Shown here one piece after another: positions 58,030-64,000 of a DNA stretch of 64,000 bases. The notes below the pieces were generated by a model. The model worked only from the letters and a program-made list of their open reading frames with translations, ran no database searches and was not told the DNA's origin. This DNA comes from Phenylobacterium sp. J367. Its GTDB lineage: Bacteria; Pseudomonadota; Alphaproteobacteria; Caulobacterales; Caulobacteraceae. Made by a program: the position numbers and the translations under genes. The first letter of the stretch is position 1, and each line of letters opens with the position of its first letter. Location: contig NZ_JAJONA010000001.1 of NCBI RefSeq assembly GCF_024699985.1, positions 3,354,501 through 3,418,500 on the forward strand, read 5' to 3'.

Positions 58030-58912
58030 GTGGCGCGGACCGCGCTGGCGCCGGCCAAGGTCAACCTCTACCTGCACGTCGGCGCGCCGGGCGACGACGG
58101 CTATCACCCGCTCTCCAGCCTGATGGCCTTCGCCGACTTCGGCGACCGGCTGAGCGTGCAGGCCGCCGACGCGCTCGACCTCAAGGTCACCGGCCCGTTC
58201 GCCGGCGCGCTGGAGGGAGCTCCGGACAACCTGGTGACCCGGGCCGCCGCGGCCCTGCTCGGCGCGGCGAGGCGGCCGGTGTCGCCCTTCGCGCTGACCC
58301 TCGAGAAACGCCTGCCGGTGGCGGCCGGGCTCGGCGGGGGATCGAGCGATGCGGGCGCGGCGCTCAGGCTGCTGCGGGACGACCCGGCGCTCGCGGTGGA
58401 CGACGCACGGCTGGAGGCCCTGGCGGCGAGCCTGGGCGCGGACGGCGCGGCCTGCCTCTGGGGGGCGCCCGGTGGTGGCCGAGGGGCGGGGAGAGCGACT
58501 GTCGGCCGCGCCGGGGTTCGCCCCGGTCGACGCCGTGCTGGTCAATCCGGGCGTGCCGGTCTCGACGCCGGAGGTCTATCGGACGTTCGACGCCCTGGGC
58601 CGGTTCGGCGACGTCGCCCCGCCGCCGGCGCCGGACAGTTTCGAGAGTCCTGCCGAGCTCGCGGCCTGGCTTTCAATGCAGCGCAACGACCTGGAGCCGG
58701 CGGCCATCGCGGTCGCGCCGGAGGTGGGCGCCGTGCTGGAGACCCTGGCCGGCGAGCCCGAAGCCCTGCTGGCCCGGGTCTCGGGTTCGGGCGGCACCTG
58801 CTTCGCGCTCTGCGGCTCCGACATCGAGGCCGAGGGCCTGGCGGAGCGGATCGAGGCCATCGCCCCGCACTGGTGGGTGAAGCGGGTCCGCCTCGGCGGC
58901 CCCTGGGACTGA
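58030..58912 (+). CDS. ispE: 4-diphosphocytidyl-2-C-methyl-D-erythritol kinase (frameshifted)
   Basis: Phosphorylates CDP-methylerythritol in the MEP isoprenoid pathway; essential where this pathway is the only one. About 293 residues: APAKVNLYLHVGAPGDDGYH at the start, the GHMP ATP-binding LPVAAGLGGGSSDAGAALRL, and the C-terminal motif ARVSGSGGTCFALCG. One extra G in 58460-58465 breaks the frame after AACLWG; removing it gives ACLWGRPVVAEGRGERLSA. The GTG start is coupled to the TPR gene upstream. Confidence 0.93.
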
Positions 58913-58929
58913 CTGGCATACTCCGAAAC

Positions 58930-58957
58930 GAAAACGGGGGCCCCGAAGGACCCCCGT
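58930..58957 (-). terminator. Terminator between ispE and amtB (minus orientation)
   Basis: The arms ACGGGGG (58934-58940) and CCCCCGT (58951-58957) close a hairpin extended by CC/GG. On the minus strand the stem is followed by TTTCGTTT, suiting termination of amtB. On the plus strand few T follow. Confidence 0.65.
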
Positions 58958-58980
58958 TCCCGTCAGCCGAGGCTCCCCCC

Positions 58981-60534
58981 TCAGCTGTGGTAGGCGCGCT
59001 CGCCGTGCTCGACGATGTCGAGGCCTTCTTCCTCAGTGTCCGCGGAGACCTTGAGGCCGATCGTGTACTTGATGATCGTGAAGACGATGGCGCTGGCGAC
59101 GCCGGACCAGGCGACGGCCACCAGAACGGCCTTCAGCTGGGTGATGAACTGGGCGCCCATGGTGTAGGTGGCCAGGGCGTCGCAGGTGGAGATGTCGCCG
59201 TCCGCCGCGCAGGTCGTGTAGTCCACGATCCCGGCGCCGCCGAGGCTGGCCGAGACCAGGATGCCGGTGCCCAGCGCGCCGACTATGCCGCCGATGGCGT
59301 GGATGCCGAAGGCGTCCAGGCTGTCGTCGTACTTCAGGGCGTTCTTCACGACCGAGCAGAAGAACACGCAGATCGGCGAGACGATCAGGCCGAGCACCAG
59401 GGCGCCCACCGGACCGGCGAAGCCGGCGGCCGGGGTGACGGCCACGAGGCCGGCGATCAGGCCCGACGCCATGCCGAGCATCGAGGCCTTCTTGCGCGTC
59501 ACCCACTCGGTGACGGCCCAGGAGAAGCCCGCCGCGGCGGTGGCGATGAAGGTGTTGACCAGGGCGAGCGCGGCGTAGCCGTTGGCTTCCAGGTTGGAGC
59601 CGGCGTTGAAGCCGAACCAGCCGACCCATAGCAGGCCCGCGCCGACCAGGGTGAGCGTCAGCGAGTGCGGCTGCATCGGCTCGGAGCGGTAGCCCTTGCG
59701 CGGTCCCAGGATCAGGGCGCCCACCAGGGCGGCGACGCCGGCGTTGATGTGCACCACGGTGCCGCCCGCGAAATCGAGCGCGCCCCAGCCCCAGAGCAGG
59801 CCGGACTTCACCGGCGCGGTCGGATCGCCGGCGATGGCGTCCGGACCCGGCCACCACCAGACCATGTGGGCCATCGGGTAGTAGGAGAGCAGCGGCCACA
59901 GGACGGCGAACACCACACAGGCGGCGAACTTCATCCGTTCAGCCACGCCGCCGAGCACCAGGCAGGCGGTGATGGCGGCGAAGGTCATCTGGAAGCCGAT
60001 GAAAGCCAGCTCCGGGATATAGATGCCCGTGGAGAACGTGGCCGCGTTGGAGGCTGGGGTCACGTCCTTGAGGAACAGCCGTCCGCCGCCGCCGACGAAG
60101 GTGTCGAGCGCGCCGCCGTCGGTGAAGGCCAGGCTGTAGCCGTAGAGCACCCAGGCCATCATGCCGATGACCGCGACCGTCGAGGTCTGCATCAGCATCG
60201 ACAGCATGTTCTTCTGGCGCACCAGGCCGCCGTAGAACAGGGCCAGGCCGGGGACGATCATCAGCAGCACGAGCACCGCCGAAACCATCATCCAGGCGGT
60301 GTCGCCCTTGTCCGGCACGGGGGCCGGGGCAGGGGCCTCTTCGGCGGCCGGCGCGGCGGCTTCCGCCGGCGCGGGCGCAGGGGCCGCTTCAGCGGGGGCC
60401 GGAGCCGCAGCCTCCGCGGGCGCGGGCGCGGCGGCCTCCTGGGCGAAGGCCGGCGCCGAGAGCGGGCCTCCGATCATCGCGGCGGCGAGGGCGAGCCCCG
60501 CGAGCGCCTTGGTCGGAACGAACTTCATTGTCAT
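58981..60534 (-). CDS. amtB: Ammonium transporter
   Basis: A trimeric inner-membrane channel for ammonium. The 517-residue precursor has a signal peptide (AAAMIGGPLSAPAFAQ), an unusually long Ala/Pro/Glu linker (about 32-75), and eleven helices. Key sites: WPLLSYYPMAHMVWWWPGPD, and the two pore histidines in GGTVVHINAGVAAL and DAFGIHAIGGIVGALG. The C-terminus reads DTEEEGLDIVEHGERAYHS, the conserved tail through which P-II protein closes the channel. glnK lies 23 bases upstream on the same strand. Confidence 0.95.
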   Translation of the reverse strand: MTMKFVPTKALAGLALAAAMIGGPLSAPAFAQEAAAPAPAEAAAPAPAEAAPAPAPAEAAAPAAEEAPAPAPVPDKGDTAWMMVSAVLVLLMIVPGLALFYGGLVRQKNMLSMLMQTSTVAVIGMMAWVLYGYSLAFTDGGALDTFVGGGGRLFLKDVTPASNAATFSTGIYIPELAFIGFQMTFAAITACLVLGGVAERMKFAACVVFAVLWPLLSYYPMAHMVWWWPGPDAIAGDPTAPVKSGLLWGWGALDFAGGTVVHINAGVAALVGALILGPRKGYRSEPMQPHSLTLTLVGAGLLWVGWFGFNAGSNLEANGYAALALVNTFIATAAAGFSWAVTEWVTRKKASMLGMASGLIAGLVAVTPAAGFAGPVGALVLGLIVSPICVFFCSVVKNALKYDDSLDAFGIHAIGGIVGALGTGILVSASLGGAGIVDYTTCAADGDISTCDALATYTMGAQFITQLKAVLVAVAWSGVASAIVFTIIKYTIGLKVSADTEEEGLDIVEHGERAYHS

Positions 60535-60557
60535 GGATCCCCTTGTGTCCCTTGCGC

Positions 60558-61275
<718 letters not shown>

Positions 61276-62049
61276 ATGCATCGCCTGCTGACCGCCACCG
61301 CAGCCGCCGCGCTTGCGGCCGCCTTCGCTACCGGAGCCCAGGCGCAGACGCCGGCCACCGCCAAGACGGAAGCCGAGGCCAAGGCCGCGACCGGCAAGGC
61401 GACGACCGATCAGCCGGCCGCCACCCAGGCGCAGGGCGCGGCCAAGGCCGTGCAGCAAGGCGCGGCTCCGGTCGCCGCCGCCCAGGGTGCGGCGCCGTCG
61501 ACTCCGGTGGCGTCCGGCGCGCAGGTGGCGCCGTCCGGCGACATCATCGAGACCGCCCGCGCGTCGGGACAGTTCACCACCTTCCTGAAGGCGGCGGACG
61601 CCACGAACCTCACGGCGCTGATGAAGAACAACAAGAACCTGACGGTCTTCGCGCCGACGGACGCCGCCTTCCAGTCGCTGCCGGCCGGCGAGCTCGCCCG
61701 GCTGATGGGCGACAAGGCGGCGCTTCAGAAGCTGATCACCCACCACATCATCAATGCGCCGGTGGATTCCGCGAAGATCTCCGGCGCCAAGGGGCCCGTG
61801 CCCTCCGTGGCCCAGGACAGCGTCCTGCTGGACGGCAGCGAGCCCGGCGTCCTGAAGGCCGACGGCGCGACGATCGTGCAAGCCGATGTGCGTGCGTCGA
61901 ACGGCATCCTGCACGTGGTCGACAAGGTGCTGATCGCCGGCCAGGGCGACGCTGGCCAGGCGGCGGCCGCGACGACGGGGACCGCCACCGGCGCCAGCGC
62001 CACCGCGACGCCGGACCCTGCATCGAGCACGACTCCGACCAAGCCGTAG
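61276..62049 (+). CDS. Exported fasciclin (FAS1)-domain protein
   Basis: A 257-residue exported protein: signal peptide (ending ATGAQAQ), a low-complexity Ala/Gln/Thr stretch (about 25-90), then one FAS1 domain (about 95-225) with DIIETARASGQFTTFLKAAD, NLTVFAPTDAAFQSLPAGEL, LITHHIINAPVDS and NGILHVVDKVLI. The Ala/Thr/Pro tail is disordered. FAS1 domains mediate adhesion or matrix binding. CAGGAG lies nine bases before the ATG. It is followed on the same strand by two small exported proteins with similar Thr-rich segments. Confidence 0.88.
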   Translation: MHRLLTATAAAALAAAFATGAQAQTPATAKTEAEAKAATGKATTDQPAATQAQGAAKAVQQGAAPVAAAQGAAPSTPVASGAQVAPSGDIIETARASGQFTTFLKAADATNLTALMKNNKNLTVFAPTDAAFQSLPAGELARLMGDKAALQKLITHHIINAPVDSAKISGAKGPVPSVAQDSVLLDGSEPGVLKADGATIVQADVRASNGILHVVDKVLIAGQGDAGQAAAATTGTATGASATATPDPASSTTPTKP

Positions 62050-62103
62050 GAACCTTCGCCGGGGGGTTGGGCTTTCTGCGGTCGTCACACGAGGAGTGAA
62101 GAC

Positions 62104-62502
62104 ATGAAGCTCAACCACCTGCTCACCGCCGCGGCGGCCTGTGCGCTGCTCGGCGGCGCCGCCCACGCCCAATCCAACGCCGCCCAGCCGGGCGAGCGCA
62201 CCGGCGACTGGAACGGCGCGCACGCGCCGACCGACGGCTCGCTCACCAGCGAACGCGTCCAGCCGTCGCACGGCACGTCGGTCACCACCGTGACCACCAC
62301 CACGGCCGAGCCTTACGACACCGCGCCGGTCGCCGACGCGGCGGTCGCGCCGGACGCTACCGCGGACGTCTCCGCGACGGCGCCGAGCGTGACGACCACC
62401 CTGGTCACCAACGGCCCGGTGCCGGATACGGCGGAAAATCGCGCCAGGTTCGGCGGCCCGATGTCCCTCGCCGGCAAGATGACCGCCGCCCGCGGCAACT
62501 AG
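62104..62502 (+). CDS. Small exported Thr-rich protein, paralogue A
   Basis: A 132-residue protein with a signal peptide (MKLNHLLTAAAACALLGGAA, cleavage after AHAQ), a Thr/Ala/Val-rich middle (SVTTVTTTTAEP) and a distinct C-terminal motif [20 protein letters not shown] followed by GGPMSLAGKMTAARGN. The same motif ends the next gene, so the two arose by duplication. I know no function; the disordered stalk with a conserved tail suggests envelope attachment or a binding tag. GAGGAGTGAAGAC precedes the ATG. Confidence 0.75.
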   Translation: MKLNHLLTAAAACALLGGAAHAQSNAAQPGERTGDWNGAHAPTDGSLTSERVQPSHGTSVTTVTTTTAEPYDTAPVADAAVAPDATADVSATAPSVTTTLVTNGPVPDTAENRARFGGPMSLAGKMTAARGN

Positions 62503-62638
62503 TCCACGCCGTCGTTCCAGCCGCTTCCGAAGCGGCGACCGGCGCCGTCGTTCGCACGGCGCCGGTCTCGACGCGTGCAAGCGGAACCATCGACCTGCGA
62601 TTGCGCTTTTCTCCGCACCGAGACCCAGGAGCGCAACC

Positions 62639-63064
62639 ATGACCCTCAGGACCCTGTTCGCCGCGGCTGCCGCCTCGGCGCTCTTCGCCGGCGCGGCCTA
62701 CGCCCAAGCCCCGGCCCCGACCAGCACCACGACCGCCACCCCCGCCGGCCAGGTGAACACGCCCGCGGACGGCACGGCCCCGCCGTCGGCCCCGGCCGTC
62801 GAATCCACGACCACCACGACCACCACGACCACCGGCGCGACGCCGGGCGACACCACGGGCGCGACCGTCAGCACCGACGCCACCGTCAGCGCGACGGCGC
62901 CGGCGACCAGCGTCAGCGAGACGGCGATCAACGCCTCGACAGGCGCCTCCGTCACCACCACCCTGACCACCAACGGCCCGGTGCCGGACACCGCCGAGAA
63001 CCGCGCCAAGTACGGCGGTCCGCTCTCGCGCGCCGGCAAGATGACGAGCGCCCGCGGGAACTGA
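62639..63064 (+). CDS. Small exported Thr-rich protein, paralogue B
   Basis: A 141-residue protein with a signal peptide ([20 protein letters not shown], cleavage after AYAQ), then [12 protein letters not shown] and a run of nine Thr in [20 protein letters not shown]. The C-terminal motif [20 protein letters not shown] continues [13 protein letters not shown]. It is the tandem paralogue of the gene 137 bases upstream, sharing the last 35 residues much more closely than the rest. Function unknown. A strong terminator follows. Confidence 0.75.
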   Translation: MTLRTLFAAAAASALFAGAAYAQAPAPTSTTTATPAGQVNTPADGTAPPSAPAVESTTTTTTTTTGATPGDTTGATVSTDATVSATAPATSVSETAINASTGASVTTTLTTNGPVPDTAENRAKYGGPLSRAGKMTSARGN

Positions 63065-63095
63065 CAGCCAAGCTGTCACCGCGCTTGAAGCCAAG

Positions 63096-63127
63096 GTCGG
63101 CGGGCCCTATGGTCCGCCGACTTTTTT
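63096..63127 (+). terminator. Rho-independent terminator before glyQ
   Basis: An 11-bp stem with one G-T pair (GTCGGCGGGCC and GGTCCGCCGAC) and loop CTAT is followed by six T. It ends the transcript of the small exported proteins 26 bases before the glyQ start. Confidence 0.9.
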
Positions 63128-63152
63128 GCGCCTGCGAACAAGCCCCTTTCCG

Positions 63153-64000
63153 ATGCCTGAGAAGCCCCTTTCGTTTCAGGGCCTGATCCTGAAACTCCAC
63201 GACTATTGGAGCCAGCAGGGCTGCGTGATCCTGCAGCCCTATGACGTCGAGGTCGGCGCGGGCACGCTCTCGCCGATGACGGTCCTGCGCACCCTCGGCC
63301 CGAAGCCGTGGAAGGTCGCCTACGTCCAGCCCTCGCGTCGTCCCGCGGACGGCCGATACGGCGAGAACCCGAACCGTCTGCACCAACACCACCAGTATCA
63401 GGTGATCCTGAAGCCGAACCCGGAGAACCTGCAGGACCTCTACCTGGGCAGCCTGGAGGCCATCGGGATCGACCCGATGCTGCACGACCTGCGCTTCGTC
63501 GAGGACGACTGGGAGAACCCCACCGTCGGCGCCTGGGGCCTCGGCTGGGAGGTCTGGTGCGACGGGATGGAGATCACCCAGTACACCTACTTCCAGCAAG
63601 TGGGCGGCCTGGACGTCTTCCCCGTGGCCGGCGAACTGACCTACGGCCTGGAACGGCTCAGCCTCTATCTGCAGGACCAGGACAACGTCTACGACTTGGA
63701 TTTCAATGGGGAATTCAAGTACGGCGACATCTTCCTGGCCAACGAGCAGCAGTTCTCCGCCTTCGAGCTGGAAGTGGCCGACGTGGAGACCTGCAAGCGC
63801 CAGTTCGAGGACATGGAGCGGCAGGTCCCGCGCATCCTCGCGGCGCGCGGCCGCCAGGGTCAGCCCCTGGCCCTGCCGGCCTACGACCACGTGCTGAAGG
63901 CCAGCCACCTGTTCAACATCATGGACGCCCGTGGCGCGATCGCCGTCGCCGAGCGCCAGAGCTACATCGGCCGCATCCGCGACCTCACCAAGATGTGCGC
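63153..64000 (+). CDS. glyQ: Glycyl-tRNA synthetase alpha subunit (3' end cut by window)
   Basis: The alpha chain of the alpha2-beta2 bacterial enzyme that charges tRNA-Gly. It starts [20 protein letters not shown] and keeps the family sequence throughout: [52 protein letters not shown], and [20 protein letters not shown] of the class II active site. About 282 codons are in the window; the usual length near 300 means only the last few are missing. glyS should follow outside the window. Confidence 0.96.
   Translation, partial: MPEKPLSFQGLILKLHDYWSQQGCVILQPYDVEVGAGTLSPMTVLRTLGPKPWKVAYVQPSRRPADGRYGENPNRLHQHHQYQVILKPNPENLQDLYLGSLEAIGIDPMLHDLRFVEDDWENPTVGAWGLGWEVWCDGMEITQYTYFQQVGGLDVFPVAGELTYGLERLSLYLQDQDNVYDLDFNGEFKYGDIFLANEQQFSAFELEVADVETCKRQFEDMERQVPRILAARGRQGQPLALPAYDHVLKASHLFNIMDARGAIAVAERQSYIGRIRDLTKMC

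Overview
The window is very GC-rich, with tight gene packing and GTG/TTG starts. It reads as chromosomal DNA of an alphaproteobacterium in the order Caulobacterales (Caulobacter or Phenylobacterium type). The clearest marker is a popZ gene (cell-pole organiser) directly upstream of valS. Supporting signs are an RsaF/TolC-type outer-membrane protein next to a Pcm-like gene, a TonB receptor with a PepSY partner, a perfect CtrA-type box (TTAA-N7-TTAAC), and a cluster of CcrM sites (GANTC). I see no insertion sequence, prophage, CRISPR array or integron.

Layout. 0-5.5 kb: carboxylesterase tail, glutamine-dependent nadE, a LysR regulator, a LOG-family hydrolase and a lipoprotein. 5.5-12.4 kb: an Atm1-type ABC exporter, an RND efflux permease with its adaptor, and glyoxalase I. 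12.5-18.6 kb: an MFS carrier, a truncated haemoglobin, an unassigned protein, a serralysin-like RTX protease, a beta-barrel protein and tRNA-Asn. 18.7-25 kb: a cell-cycle-type control region, an Mpl-like Mur ligase, the acyl-CoA dehydrogenase / phosphotransferase / DUF6285 set, a GFA protein, and a WYL regulator. 25-32 kb: a radical SAM/SPASM protein with two extra modules, an MFS carrier, a prolyl oligopeptidase, a TPR glycosyltransferase-like protein and tRNA-Cys. 32-38 kb: Pcm-like, tolC, popZ, valS. 38-41 kb: iron uptake (PepSY protein and TonB receptor behind a Fur-like box). 41-51 kb: acyl-CoA ligase, tlyA, two small exported proteins, an RNA uridine methyltransferase, a flavin oxidoreductase, a PA0069-type radical SAM protein, a parS-like site and a lytic transglycosylase. 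51-58.9 kb: a family-4-like uracil-DNA glycosylase, a CPA2 antiporter, an esterase-RTX fusion, ETF-ubiquinone oxidoreductase, a TPR lipoprotein and ispE. 59-64 kb: amtB-glnK, a fasciclin protein, two paralogous small exported proteins, and glyQ running off the end.

Two sequence-wide patterns matter to any user. First, at least twelve genes, including housekeeping genes such as valS and ispE, carry single-base frameshifts, mostly one extra base in a G or C run. These look like uncorrected long-read errors, and I annotate those genes as intact but frameshifted in this sequence. Second, most convergent gene pairs share a 4-base CTAG (once TTAG) in which the two stop codons overlap.

Functional links: two RTX proteins (serralysin-like and esterase-like) are predicted type I secretion substrates, and TolC could be their outer-membrane channel, but no secretion ABC/adaptor pair is in the window. 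AmtB-GlnK handles ammonium uptake and nitrogen signalling. The most striking single sites are the 16-bp parS-like palindrome at 48546-48561, with no origin-type genes nearby, and the CtrA/CcrM control region at 18769-18936.
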